From: Nothopassalora personata
Lineage: Eukaryota; Ascomycota; Dothideomycetes; Mycosphaerellales; Mycosphaerellaceae
DNA length: 64,000 nt
NCBI GenBank assembly: GCA_033816765.1
Contig: CM066296.1
Span: 2,232,001-2,296,000 of the forward strand
Direction of reading: 5' to 3'
Part shown: positions 1 to 11,739 of the stretch, one piece after another
Numbering within the stretch: position 1 is the first letter of the stretch
Layout: each line of letters begins with the position of its first letter
Notes under the pieces: model-generated
Seen by the model: the letters and a program-made list of their open reading frames with translations, nothing else
What the model was told of the DNA's origin: nothing
Database searches by the model: none
Made by a program: the position numbers and the translations under genes

Positions 1-73
1 AGGCGTAGCGCTGCTGTCGTCGCGTTCGGACTCTATAGCGTGTATAGATTGCAACGAAGAGAAGAATTAGAAC
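1..73. other. unassigned sequence at window edge
   Basis: No gene is visible. If the LTR-like repeat that follows is read on the minus strand, this stretch would lie just inside an element extending off the left edge, but no primer-binding site is recognisable here. Confidence 0.3.
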
Positions 74-270
74 TATTAAGGGGATGTCGTAATGTATAGC
101 ACGCCTACGACCTACTAGTCGTAGATGAACTAATTCTTGCCTTTTGTTCAAGACGCATCGCGCGTCGCAAGGTGTACTTATGCGTGTTACGTGCGGCTTA
201 GCAGCCGGTCGCGACCGCATGTTACATATAAGGCTACATGTAGGGGTTAGCTACTAGGCTGCCCCTTACA
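74..270 (-). repeat. LTR-like repeat, copy 1
   Basis: This 197-bp repeat is near-identical to 10195-10390 (196 bp). Differences are mostly C/T or G/A transitions plus one base indel in the terminal G run. The ends are roughly inverted (TATTAAGGGG, probably a mutated TGTTAAGGGG, against CCCCTTACA), as in LTR termini. No polypurine tract lies to its right, so it is either a solo LTR or the 5' LTR of a minus-strand element running off the window. It belongs to the family of the decayed chromovirus, whose left LTR is the other copy. Confidence 0.6.
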
Positions 271-1226
271 GTAATTGTCGTTATGTTTATATGCTTTACA
301 TCTAAACCTCCTTACATTCCTTAAGTCTATCTCTTTAACATTAATGCCTAGGTCCTTCTTAAAGTTAATCTATAGTACATTTTTTGTTATTAAGTTAAAG
401 AGGCGGTTCGTAATATAGTATACGAAATCTATAGCCTAGGGCTAGAGGTTCTATAGTAAGCTAGAGTCCATAAGCATAGCTCTAGCCTTATTAATAATAA
501 CTTTATTCGAAGCTTTAGCAATTCCATTCTACTTAGGTGTATATAGTAATGCAAAATCCTATCTAATTCCTTTATGTTAGGTATATGTTCTAAGTTCAAT
601 ATTGTTAAATTCCCTACTACTATCTAAGAACTAGATCTTAGGTTTCTTCTTATAGTAGTTCTACATTATAGTAAGCTAAGTCTTAATTGCTGTTAGAGCA
701 TTACTTTTCTTTAGAAGTAGCAAGTACTATCTTATCCTAGTTTTAGCATACGTAAGCATAAGGTAATATGCGTAACTATTATAAGAGAGTAGAGTAATTA
801 GACTAACTAGGTTAGTATGGATTTTTCTAATGCCTCTAGTACAGGTCTCCTAGGGATTCTTAAAACAACTCTTTATGACCTTATAAGCTTACAAGTCTTA
901 TACTGCCCTAACTCTATAGTATTAACATCTTCTAGGCCCTTAACTGCTTCTTTTATAGCATTGAGTAATGTGCTCTTAATATGCCTAAGCCTTTAATGCT
1001 ATCTAACTGTGTTAGTTCTTAGCTTAGTAAATGTAAGAGTAGTAAGTCCTTTTAGTACTAATCTATCTTTATCCTTCCTAGAACCCCTCTTTACCCTAAG
1101 GTTCCTAAAGACAACAACGTTTTTTATTATCTTAACTAAGCCTACCGGCTTATCCTTCTAGAATAGCATTTTAGATAGTCTATCTAGGTAAACTCTATGT
1201 TTCTTATATAGGAGTTCTATAGAGAT
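271..1226 (-). mobile_element. RIP-decayed Copia fragment (pre-integrase/integrase part)
   Basis: The minus-strand translation, broken by many TAG/TAA codons, shows a Copia-type pre-integrase segment. A KGLE-like motif is followed by CKLIRS and an RR-P-LE block, then an integrase-like continuation towards position 271. No intact ORF remains. It ends abruptly at 1226 against the LTR of Copia copy A. The reading order continues into 34445-35941 (gag, protease and primer-binding site), which suggests that the two are halves of one older Copia element split by later insertions. Confidence 0.6.
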
Positions 1227-1473
1227 TGTTAAGTTAAGACCTTATAGGATACGTAGTTAGCAGCGGAGTAGAGTAAGAGATTAATCTTTAACTAGCTAAT
1301 AGCTATAGGGCATATAGCAATATATTAGGAACCAATGTGTTAATTGTGTTAGATGTCTATCTAAGCTAAAGGGGAGAGAAGGTGTCTTCCGACAAGCTAA
1401 GTTATCGTAGATGCCTTAGGCTATTAGATTACAACCTAACTGTTAGCTCCCCTTAAGATGCTATATCTTAACA
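1227..1473 (-). repeat. LTR of Copia copy A (3' LTR)
   Basis: The 247-bp repeat matches 7380-7626 and the two LTRs of copy B. Inverted termini TGTTAAG and CTTAACA are visible. Differences among the four LTRs are almost all C/T or G/A changes, consistent with independent RIP. Confidence 0.8.
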
Positions 1474-4400
1474 CTCCTACTTATCTTACATAGGAGGTTA
1501 TAGTCTGCTCTTCTCCTATTAGTAGTATTTAGACCTCTATAATAGGTTAAGCTAGCTTACAAACCTCTAGAAGTGTAGACTAGTCTTTAGCTTTATAAAC
1601 CTATCTACAACTATCTTAGATGTTAGGGTGTACTTAATAGTAATAAGCCTTGTCTACTAAAGATTCCTAACAGCATTGTAGGCAATGTTAATGTGCTTTA
1701 ACTTGTTATAAACATGTATATCCCTTACTAGGGTAAGGGCAGCTTAGTTGTTACCTCTTAATTAGACTAGTCTTAAGCTTAATATAGTCTCCTAGTTTCT
1801 AGTAATCCTTAGTTAATAGGAATAGTCTCCTACTAACTCTAGATAGTCTATCTCCCTTAGTAGTAAAGCTAGGAATTAGGATTGCTTTGTATATGCATTT
1901 ATAGCTATATATTTAGCTTCTATTGTAGATGTTGCTATAGACTTTTGCTTCTTACTTATCTAGGAGACTAGTGCCCTATAGAGGAAGAAGATATACCTAA
2001 GGATAGAGACTCTATCTACTTTATCTATTATATAATTAGAGTTATAGTATCTAACTAGGCATCCTTCTCTATGCCTAGAGAAGACAAGGCTAAGATTAGG
2101 ATATAACCTTAGATATCTTATAATCTTCTTTAAAGCCTTTATATAGTAGGTGGATAGGTTACTTATAAATAAGCTTATCCTTCCTAGGGTAGAAGCAATG
2201 TCTAGCCTTATAATTGTTGCTAGCTATATCTATATACTATTAATACTCTAGTACTCTACCTTATTACACCTCTTATCTATATAGCTTAAAGGTTTAAGAG
2301 CCTTATAGCTGTCTATAGGTAAGTGTGTAGGTGCTACCTTCTTATAGTTTATCCCTATCTTAGTAAGGTTGTCCCTAATAAAGTGTCCCTAGTTAAGTTT
2401 TAGGATTCCTCTCCTCCTATCCCTTGTAACTCTTATGCTAAGGATCTTTTTAGGTTTACTAAGATCTTTAATCTTAAAGACTTTGCTAAGTTCTCTTTTG
2501 AACTAGAGAACATCTATTAACTTTGGTGTAGCAATTGGAATGTTATCTATATATATAAGAATTATAATCTCTTTTTCCTTATGAATAAGTAGGCATAGAT
2601 CTACCTCTAACTATGTAAATCTAATCTCTCTAAGCTTTAATATATAGAGTTGATTCCAATCTCTAGCTGCTTGCTTAAGTCTATATAAGCTTTTAAGGAT
2701 CTTAAACACTATGTTTAGTAGAAGCTTAACTCCTAGTAGTAGTAATATAAAGATGTCTTTATAGAGGGTGCTTTCTATAAACGTATTGTTTATATCTACT
2801 TAGTAAAGATAGAGATCCTTCTTCTATATAATAGCTATAAACACCCTAAGGGTGTCCTATCTAACTATAGGCGTAAATGTCTCTATAAAGTTAATACTAA
2901 ACTTCTATTAAAAGCCCCTTGCAACTAGCCTAGCCTTAAACTTTTTAATGGCTCTACTAATGCTTCTTTTAACATTAAAGACCTATCTTAACGTAACTAA
3001 GTTTACTCCTTTTAGTAGAATAGCATTCTCCTAGGTATTGTTACTCTATAGAGCATCTAGCTCCTTCTAGATTACTTCCTTCTAAAGATGTCCCTATTTC
3101 TTGTTATTTATAGCATCCTTATAGGACTTTAGAATTAGGATCTCTTGCTTATATATAATAACTTCTACAGTTACTATAAAGACTATCTCCTTAACTTCTT
3201 CTAGGAATTTACTATCCTATAGTACTAAATTATCTACTAATTGTATAGCTATAAAGAAAGCTTAGTAGTAAGTAGTAAGGTTCTCTAAGAGGTCTATTGC
3301 TTCTCCTACTTTAGTAGCTAGTTTAGGTATAGGGACTATAGATCTTAGGGCTTTCTGTTTCTATTTATAGCCCTTAATATTATAGTTAGCCCTCCTCTTA
3401 CTAAGGGATAATCTAAGAGTAGTTACTTGTGTCCTAGTAATATTCTTTTCCTAGAGATCTAGTAAGCTTATCTTAATTAGCTTATCGATTTTCTAAAATT
3501 CCCCTATATTCTTTAGAGGCTAGGGAAGTTGCACAAACAGCTTTCTTAGCTAGGCTATTACTAGGCTGCTCTACTGAATAATTAAATAGTTAATAGGTTA
3601 CTCTAAGGATATATCCTTCCTTAGCCTCCCTAAGGGTCTCCTAGCTAGTACATTGCTTAATAGATTCAATTTTGTAACATTAAGATCTATATTACCTCTA
3701 GGTTAATCCTTAAAGAAGTCTATATATATATATGTTGTTTTATAGCTTTTATGTCTAGTTCCTAAAAGAGCTAGGCCTTAGCTATGTTTTTAACGTATCT
3801 AATAAACACTACTTCTTTGCCTCTATTTATTAGTTTATTACTTCTTGCCTAATAAGGCTGGGATCTTATGTCTATATAGATAATAGCTTTATATCCCTAA
3901 ACCTTTAAATAGTTAATAGTTGGCTTAATACTATTAAAGGCTTTATCTAGTAAAACCTTAAACCTATTATAGTCTAGACTATTTAGTAGTTTGTTCCTTA
4001 TATAGGTTTAGGCTTCTAGTGCTTTAGGCTAGAATTTAATTAGCATCTTAGCCTCTTTAAGTATTGCCCTTATAGACTCTTCTAAGGTTTGTATTAACCT
4101 TTTAACTAGTCCATTTTAGAGCGAGTTGTATGCCTTAGTATGCTCTAGCCTAATTCCTAAATCCTTCTCCTACTGCTTAACTAATATAATAAGTTCCCTT
4201 ATATTGTTAAGCCTAACTGCTTTTAACTATGCTAATAATTTCCTCTCTACCTTAATCTTCTAGTTCTAGAGAGTAACTAGAGTATCTTCTCTTTTCTTAA
4301 GAGGATAGGTCTACTTTTTTCTAGAGAAGTTGTTAACAATCTTAAGCTAGTATTTAAACCCTAGCCTTAATATTAGTAGTAGACTATATATGTTAATAGA

Positions 4401-4902
4401 TACAAGGGCAAGTCTTTTAGGTCTTCTCTTAGTAACTTTGCCTTTGTACTTTTTTATCTTTACTATTAAACACACTCTACACTAGTAGAAGCTATCCCTA
4501 GGAATAGGAATAGGTTCTTTTAAGTCTGTTACCTTATAAAGATTCTAGAGCAAGTTCTTCCTAAAGTGTATAAATCTTCTATGCTAAAGCTCCTACTGTT
4601 TTAGGTTAGTCTCTAATTTAGCAGTTATAAAGGCATTCTCCATTAGTAGTGCACATAATAAGTAATATGCCCTTTTTTATAGTAGAGGAGAAATCTTATT
4701 AATAAATAGAACCCCCCTAAGAAGCCTTATCTAGACAACAGTTTAGCTAGAGGGGGATATAAGAGAAAATAAAGGAGGTTAGACACTAAACTGCTTACTA
4801 AACTAGTTCTAAGAAACTAGGTTTACCCCTAGCTTAGGTATAAGTAGAACATCTTCTAAAACAACTTTCCTGCTAGATCTCCTACTTATCTCTGTCGTCC
4901 TA

Positions 4903-5663
4903 TAGAGAGCGCCTTCACGCGGCGGACGACGTAAGTATCTTCGTTACGACGAAGAGAAACTAAGACTCTCTCTCTCGAAAAATACAAGCCTACTCGACTC
5001 GAAACAAGAAAAGACAGGTCGGACGAACCGAACGAACGAGATACGCTCAAAATCTACAAACAAGAACTCCGGAACTGCGAGAAGGGAAAGCGACGTACAT
5101 AGCGTACACGTCGCTCGAACAACGAAGGCGCTGTCTACCTGTCGTCCCGGCAAACCACGTAAACTGCCGGCTGGAACCAAGAGAGGCGTTTAGGGGCGCA
5201 AACCACGTATACTGCACGGCTGGAACCAAGAGAGGCCGAGGGGGGGACGACAGCGAGGCCACTGCGACCGAGGAGCTACACTCGAGACCGGAGAACGCGA
5301 CTGGATTGAAACAGAGGCAACGGGTGTTTCTTGGGATTTTGCTCGGTGCGTACGGGTACGGCCGGCTTGGCTTTTTAAAACAAGAACGAGACACGGGCGC
5401 AAAACTTGTCTCGCCCGGGGCAAGGCGACAAACCGCAATTCTCGACAAGACACGACTACCGGGTACGCGCGTACTACGCCGCAATATATTCGATTTACGG
5501 TTCGAATAGCGAGCGTTGCTCGCATCTTTTAAGGAGTTTTTACGTCCGGGGTACGACGGGGCTTTTCTCCTTCTCTCAAATTTTGGTCTCGTTCTCGAGA
5601 CCCGTGTTGCATAGTCTTTGACTCAAATAGCACGTTAATGGAATAATCAATCAAATCAATCAA
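4903..5663 (+). repeat. GC-rich retroposon-like insert in Copia copy A
   Basis: This 761-bp segment is GC-rich and lacks the TpA-rich RIP signature of its host element. It is flanked by a direct repeat of about 23 bp (core TCCTACTTATCTCT at 4880 and 5664, two mismatches further out) and ends in an AATC-type tetranucleotide tail. The long target duplication and simple-sequence 3' tail fit target-primed retroposition (SINE or LINE fragment). The same insert lies in copy B at the same position, with identical translations of all ORFs. It contains an imperfect internal repeat of about 38 bp with a 48-bp period (around 5151-5236). A GGTTCGAATAG string near 5499 resembles a pol III B box but lies near the 3' end. 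No protein domain is recognised; its short ORFs are probably incidental. Confidence 0.6.
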
Positions 5664-7364
5664 TCCTACTTATCTCTATAGTCCTAATATAAGTAGCTAA
5701 CAAATGCCTACCTCCTACTTTAATCTATTTCTTCTTTGTTAAGGGAGTTATAGATCTAAAGAGGCAGTTCTAGTTAGTTATATAGGATAAAGTACAAGAA
5801 TTAAGTAACTACTCTAATAAGGGGAACTTGCCTTAGACTTCTATAGTTAAGTAAGCTACTTTATTATACTTATTATTATTAGACATTGTCTTCTAGGATG
5901 AGTTGCATAAGTTAGGTAGCTCTTAGGTAGAGAAACCTTTCCTAGTCTTCCTTATTTTAAAGGAAGGAGACTAGGCCTAGTTCTTCTAGAGTAATAGCAT
6001 GTTAGAGCTAAGTTTCTTTACTATTTTCTTAAGTTCCTCTATAGAGGACTTCTCTCTTAGTATTCTTCTTAAAGATAGTAGTAGAGATCTTCTCTTCTTA
6101 ATATATATTGCATTCTAGGAGGATAGTACTTAGGAATGAGATCTAAGGACCTTCTTTGCCTTAGAGAGACTAGGGTAGTCCTTAATAAGATAGTCCTTCT
6201 TATAGAGAAGGTAGGAAAGTAATCTTACCTAACCTAAGGGCCTAACCTAGGTAGCTGCTATACTATACTTAGCCTTAGAGGGATTTAATCTAGCCTCTTA
6301 AGCCTTAAGGATCTTTAAGGTCCTTTTATAATCTATCTTTAGCTAAGCTATAATAGTATCCCTAGCTATATAGTAGTTAGGTAGTAGTAAGCTTAAAAGC
6401 TAGGTTATTCTTATATTAGCTTTCCTATAGTACTAGCCCTCTAGGTTAATATTAGTAATCCTCCTTCTAAGAGACACTAGGTATACCTATATAGATCTAA
6501 TAGTAAACTCTTTACTTATCTTAAAGTTTATAAACTGTTTTATAAGCTTATATACATAGGTTAGCAACACCTAGCTATACTTATTCTAGAGATATACCTA
6601 TATCTTAGTAGCTTTTCTAGATTCGTAAGAGCCCTTAAGCTTAAATTTATCTTCTTCTATAATCCTACTTAGGATACTAAAGTAGTAAGCTACATTTTGT
6701 TTTATCTATATTAGTACATTAAGAATCTCTTTAATCTTAGTCTCTTCCTAGAGTTTTAGGTTCTTACCCTTAATATTGTTAAATAACACTTCTAATAGGT
6801 TATTAATTGCAAAGAATGCTAACTAGCTCTCTATCTTGTATCTCTAAAGGTTAAACTATCTCTTCTAGTTGTCTCTCCTAAGAATTAGGATTTTAGTTCC
6901 CTTCTCTTCTCCTTTCTCTTAGTGTAAATCTATAATAAATTAAATGTAATAAAACAAGGTATATATACTTTAAGGTCGTAGCTTAGGTCCTACTAAGGCT
7001 TTTAGTATAGAATAGTAAGGTTCGTAGGTATAGATACTAAGGCCTACTTAGTAGGGTAAAGAAAGAGCGGTATAGTCTCGGAGCTAGGACATAGGTCTGT
7101 CTCTCCTAGTAGAGTTCTAAATAACTTACTTAAAGTCCTTCTTAATAGTATCTCGATGCAGTTCTGCCTATAGAGTGTCTTTAAGGTATTGGCTTATAGT
7201 AAGCCGTATAGAGTCCTTTTCTAGATTACCTATTACTTAGTATTAAACTAAGCTCCTTAATAGGACAGATAGGGTAGACTTCTGCTTCCTAGATGTTTTC
7301 TGCTATAATAGTAAGGGATACAAGTAACCTATACTAATATAGGTTGCTCTTACTCCTATATAAA

Positions 7365-7380
7365 CCCGGGCTTATAACCT
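7365..7380 (-). other. Copia primer-binding site (initiator tRNA-Met half type)
   Basis: Immediately inside the 5' LTR, the minus strand reads AGGTTATAAGCCCGGG. With one G-to-A change (TTATGAG to TTATAAG) this would be complementary to the anticodon arm of initiator tRNA-Met, the half-tRNA priming known for Copia-type elements. The same sequence occurs in copy B and at 35926-35941. Confidence 0.55.
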
Positions 7381-7626
7381 GTAAAGTTAAGACCTTATAG
7401 GATATGTAGTTAGTAGCGGAGTGGAGTAAGAGATCAATCTTCAACTAGCTAATAGCCACAGGGCATGCAGCAATATATTAGGAACTAATGCGTTAATTGT
7501 GTTAGATGTCTATCTAAGCTAAAGGGGAGAGAAGGTGTCTTCCGATGAGCTAAGTTATCGTGGACGCCTTAGGCTATTAGATCACGACCTAACTGTTAGC
7601 TCCCCTTGAGATGCTACATCTTAACA
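7380..7626 (-). repeat. LTR of Copia copy A (5' LTR)
   Basis: This is the second 247-bp LTR of copy A, followed on its left by the primer-binding site. It is less RIP-damaged than the LTR at 1227, keeping several CpA/TpG positions. Confidence 0.8.
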
Positions 7627-10194
7627 CGTATTTTATAAGTCTATTAACTATAACTAGTATTATGTCGTATAGTTATTTCGTAACTTAGTCTCTTAACGGT
7701 AGGAGTTTCGTAATAAAGTCTATTATAACTTCGTCCTATAGTCTCGTCGGTAGTGTCCTAAACTATAGGTAACCGTATTTTATATGTCTCGTAGCCTTAT
7801 TTCGTTAGTAGTGTACGTATTGTTTAATGTAGCGTAACACCTTAAGTCTTATCTATAGGAATGAGAAACTACGTTATATTAGGTCTATTGTCTTTAAAGT
7901 TCTAGGGTGTCTATAAGTTAGTCCGTCGTAATGTTATCGTATGCATTCTTCTTCTCGATCCTTTAGTACCTAGTATTTCCCTTACGATATAGGGAATTGC
8001 TCGTCCTTATCGCCTAATATCCGTACGATGTTGTTAAATTCTCTTATATTAGCGCTAAGACTTCCGTCGGGGTTCGTCTTTAGTACTTTATATTATACTA
8101 GTTCTTTTCCTTCTATATAGTCGCTTCTTCGGCTTAGCGCGTTGGCGCGGCCATTCTCTCGTCCTAGAGTATATTTAATTTCGAACTTATACTGTCCTAG
8201 CAGCTCCGACTAGCGGGCTTACCTTCGGGTAAGTTCTTTCGTCGTCGTGAAGTACGTAAGATTCTTATAGTTAGAAAGAATCGTTAACTTCGGTAGGCCC
8301 TCGACATATACTCTCTAATATTGTATAGTAGTAACAATAGCTAGAAGCTCTTTATTATGGATGTCGTAGTTCTGTTCCGCTATAGTCATTTTCCGGGAGT
8401 AATAGGCTACTAGGTGTCTCTACCCATCGTGTGTCTATGTTAGACACGCGCCTATTACTATATTAGACGTATCGGTCTCGATATAGACTTCCTTACTACT
8501 ATCGAATAGTCGAAGCGTAGGGGCTAAAGCGCATTGTTCCTTAAGTTTCTTAAACGCTTCAATCTGTTCCTCTCCCTATTTCTAGGTAACGTCTTTTCTT
8601 ATAAGTATCGTTATTAGTACTATTGTCTTTACGTAGTCCTTAATGAATTTCCGGTTATAGTTCGCTAGTCTAAGGAATGATTATACGTCCTTAACTGTTT
8701 TTAGTTCTAGCTATTCTCTAATTGACTATGTCTTCGTAGGGTCGATCGTTATCCCTATAGTACTAATAATAAAGCCTAAGAATTTAACTTCTTTCTTATA
8801 GAATTCGCATTTCTCGGGTGCTGTCTTAAATCCTAAACGCGTAAGTCGTTTAAATACGTCCTAGACTTGCTTTATGTAATTCTAAAGGGATCATTTCGTA
8901 TAGACTAATATGTCGTCTATATAAGCGATAACGTATACGTCGAGTAGGTCTCTAAGTGTTTCGTTAACAAGGTCCTAATAGGATGCGGGTACGTTAGTTA
9001 ATCCTATTAGTATAACTAAGAATTCGTAAAGTCCGTATCTTATTCTAAAAGCGGTTTTTTATTCTTCTCCTTCTACTATCCGTATAGCGTAGAAGGCATC
9101 TCGTAGGTTAATCTTCGTGTACTAGTCCGATCCGGTTAATCTATCTTATGCTTCTTCGATGTTAGGTAGCGGGTATTGGTTCTTAATCGTAATCTCGTTC
9201 AACTTCCTATAGTCTTATACGAGTCGTAACTTCCCGTTTGCTTTTAGAACGAACATGTATAGAGTTCCTACACTTAAGGTGGATCTTCTTATCTATCCTT
9301 TAGCTAGTTTAGAGGAATCTTCTTCGCTTAATTCTTCCGGATCCTAATCTTCTTCGATAGTATCTAGCCCGGTAGTTTCTTAACTTTCTTCCTATAGTTC
9401 CGGTAACTATAATCCGTTCTATCCTAGGTCTTGGTTTTCTTTATCGCTTTTATTGTTATTAAAGTAGGATTTGTTAATATCTACTTCTCGGAGCGTAGCG
9501 TTTTACCTATACGTCGCTCCTAGGGTTCCTCTTAGTTATTAAGGCTAATAACCTACGCCTAACTTCGCGGCGTAGTAAACTTAACACGAGTCTTAGTAAT
9601 AGAATCGCTAATAAAGGCTTCTATAACTATTTCGAGACTCGGATTCAATCTCGTAGTCGACTCTTTGTATTATTATGTTAAACTGTCGTAGTTAGTTCTT
9701 CGCATTAAATAGAATAACTACTATTTACTACCTATAGTATCCTCCTCGTCCTTCTAAGGGGTCTAGGAGAGGCGTCGTGCTTCTATTACTAGCTCTCTCC
9801 CCTACTCTCCGAGTATAGTCGGTATCTCCTTAAGATCTAACGCTACTCTTAGATTTACTAGTTCGGGGTTGTATTATGTTAAACTATTTGCGGCGCACTA
9901 TATTCTTACCGCGGCAGTCCCTTACTAGGTAGCTAGGTTTACTACATCTATAGTAAGTTCGTGTTTCTTTCGAACTCCGGGATGCTCTATTCCCGTTACT
10001 ATTCCTAATCTTACGACCCTTTTCGGTAACGTCGAGTTCTATTAGCTATAGTCCGTAGTACGGTTTATCTCTAGGCTTATTATTATAGTTATCGTAGAAG
10101 CCTCTATTACGGTTATCGTAGCCTAGTATATATATAGCCTTTCCGGATACCTTAGAGTCGTATCGTCGTTCTATAGCTCTCTCGTAGAGCTTAT
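7627..10194 (-). mobile_element. RIP-decayed Ty3/gypsy fragment (gag end to integrase)
   Basis: The minus-strand translation shows, in element order, a CCHC knuckle-like CYRCSKPSYLVRDC (near 9950; H and G apparently changed by C-to-T mutation), protease, a reverse-transcriptase core near 8850-9260, RNase H and the start of an integrase core (DFITKLLPLRD ... YDIILVIVNRLIKY). It is cut inside the integrase by Copia copy A at 7626/7627 and truncated in gag by the LTR at 10195. The rest of its integrase is not found on the far side of copy A. All frames carry numerous TAG/TAA stops, so it is dead. Confidence 0.8.
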
Positions 10195-10390
10195 TATTAA
10201 GGGATGTCGTAATGTATAGCACGCCTACGACCTACTAGTCGTAGATAAACTAATTCTTACCTTTTGTTTAAGACGCATTGCGCGTCGTAAGGTGTACGCA
10301 TACGTGTTACGTGCGGCTTAGTAGCCGGTTGCGACCGTATATTACATATAAGGCCACATGTAAGGGTTAGCTACTAGGCTACCCCTTACA
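10195..10390 (-). repeat. LTR of the decayed chromovirus (left, 3' LTR)
   Basis: This 196-bp LTR matches 74-270. On the minus strand it is directly preceded by a purine-rich tract (GGGAGGGGAGGCAAT, 10391-10405). That is what a 3' LTR of the element to its right would have, so I assign it to the chromovirus whose integrase lies at 11.7-13.5 kb. Confidence 0.65.
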
Positions 10391-10405
10391 ATTGCCTCCC
10401 CTCCC
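10391..10405 (-). other. polypurine tract of decayed chromovirus
   Basis: The minus strand reads GGGAGGGGAGGCAAT immediately before TGTAAGGGG of the LTR, the expected plus-strand priming site. Confidence 0.55.
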
Positions 10406-10691
10406 GTATGAGCTATCCTTAGCTCGCTAGTTGCTACGTAGAGGTTTCTACGTACTTCTAGAACTATAGTTGCTATACGGCCTATATACGGGTTACGTAC
10501 GTGTCGTTATGTAGGTATAGGTAAGTAAGGCTTAGTTACTATACCGACGTAGCTAGTTAGGGGCATAAAACTCTAGCCTAACCTAGCCCTATTCTCCTAG
10601 TACGTTCCCTAGCGTACTACCTCCGTTATACTACTACTACGTACCCGTACCGCACCCTTACCGTAAGCGCCTCGCTAGTATTATTATTATT

Positions 10692-11628
10692 ATGTCTAAC
10701 GGGCCCTTCTCGCCTCCGTCCTCTAGCCGCTCCGCCTCCTCCCGTAGCATTAGTAGCGATAGTACTACTAGCACCTTAGAAGACGAGCGCCGCTAGGCGG
10801 CTCTAGTACGCGACGTACCTAGAACGCCTAGTGGTCGTAAGCGACTAGTATCCCCCTCGTAGCTACTAACGCCCTCGCCCGCTACTAAGCTCTCGCTAAG
10901 GATTAATATATACATACGGTACCTCCCGTACTTTATTAAGGGTAAGTCTCTACGCGCGCCGCCTACGATTCGTATACTAACTACTTACTAGACGAAGCCG
11001 ATAACTATAATAGTGTTACTACCGGCGAGCTCCTAAAGAAGTGCGGCCGCTATAGGCGTAATAGACATAAGTGCGAGCCTAATACTAGCTACGCTATCGC
11101 CTCGCTAGTAAGCCGCCTACGCGCCGCGCGCTCCTAGCGCGACTTCCTTACGGCTATAATGGGCTAGGCGCCTATAGACCTCTAGTAGTAGGAGCTAGTA
11201 GAGTAGATCCGCCTATATACCTAGCTAGGTAACGACATTACGGAGGTAAGTCGCTACTTCGCTCCTATAAGTCGACTACTACTTACGGGGGGGGCTCTAG
11301 TGCGTCTCCTATGCTTCGGCTAACCCTTTCTATAGGCTATTAGGCAGTTTAATGCCTATAAGCATAAGCGTGCCGGGGAGACCCGTATGCGTACCCCCGC
11401 CGCCGCTACTACTACCGCCGCCCCCGCCGCCGTAGTTCTCGCGCTCTAGTAGGAGTAGAACCGCGCCCTTAATAGGCTATTCGAACTCGGCCGCGCCGTA
11501 AGTCGTATGTTCCTCGTATCCGTATACCCTACTAACCGTAGTCCTAGTTCCTATAGGCGTAGAACATTAATACTACCGCCGCCGACTAGGCATTCCTACC
11601 TAAGTTACTACGCGACGACGATAACTAA
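10692..11628 (+). pseudogene. RIP-decayed two-intron gene, antisense to the chromovirus
   Basis: A plus-strand gene of about 280 codons can be read if TAG/TAA are taken as mutated CAG/CAA. Exon 1 (10692-10941) starts MSNGPFSPPSSSRSASSRS. A 50-bp intron (10942-10991) has GTAAGT, a TACTAAC branch site and TAG, and joins in phase to exon 2 (10992-11497). Exon 2 includes a basic Cys/His patch (KKCGRYRRNRHKCEP) and a Q-rich segment. A second intron (11498-11541, 44 bp) again has GTAAGT and TACTAAC. Exon 3 (11542-11628) ends LPKLLRDDDN. The function is unknown. It lies between the chromovirus integrase/chromodomain and the left LTR, on the opposite strand. Both introns restore one frame exactly, which argues that this was a real spliced gene. 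The sense of every stop fits RIP. Confidence 0.65.
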
Positions 11629-11739
11629 GGCGCTCGCCTTACACGCTACTCGTAGGCTCCTCGCCTACTACTACTCTACGTAGCCCCTAGTAGGCGCGCT
11701 ACTCTTTAGCTTTTGTTTTATTTATAGTTAAGAAAAGTT

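Larger units (their letters stand above)
1227..7626 (-). mobile_element. RIP-decayed Copia retrotransposon, copy A
   Basis: This is a full-length 6.4-kb Ty1/Copia-type element, sense strand minus, bounded by 247-bp LTRs at 1227-1473 and 7380-7626. It is the inverted counterpart of copy B (28045-34444). On the sense strand the order is LTR, primer-binding site, gag, protease, integrase, reverse transcriptase, RNase H, LTR, all riddled with TAG/TAA stops. The stretches compared with copy B are identical from about 3190 to 7380 but differ by many transitions outside that interval. A 761-bp GC-rich insert interrupts it at 4903-5663. No target-site duplication is recognisable at its ends. Confidence 0.85.

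Noticed and set aside
4944..5621. ORFs of 67-145 codons on both strands of the GC-rich insert
   Set aside because: They overlap in several frames and have Ser/Arg-rich composition without any domain. High GC alone produces such ORFs. Their identity in both copies reflects DNA identity.
1227..7626. Target-site duplication for Copia A (and B)
   Set aside because: The flanks GAGAT/CGTAT and GTTAG/TAACC do not match even allowing RIP changes or cross-pairing of A and B ends.
74..10390. 74-270 and 10195-10390 as the two LTRs of one element spanning 74-10390
   Set aside because: What lies between is unrelated Copia and gypsy sequence, the flanks do not form a duplication, and the polypurine tract places the right copy with the chromovirus to its right.
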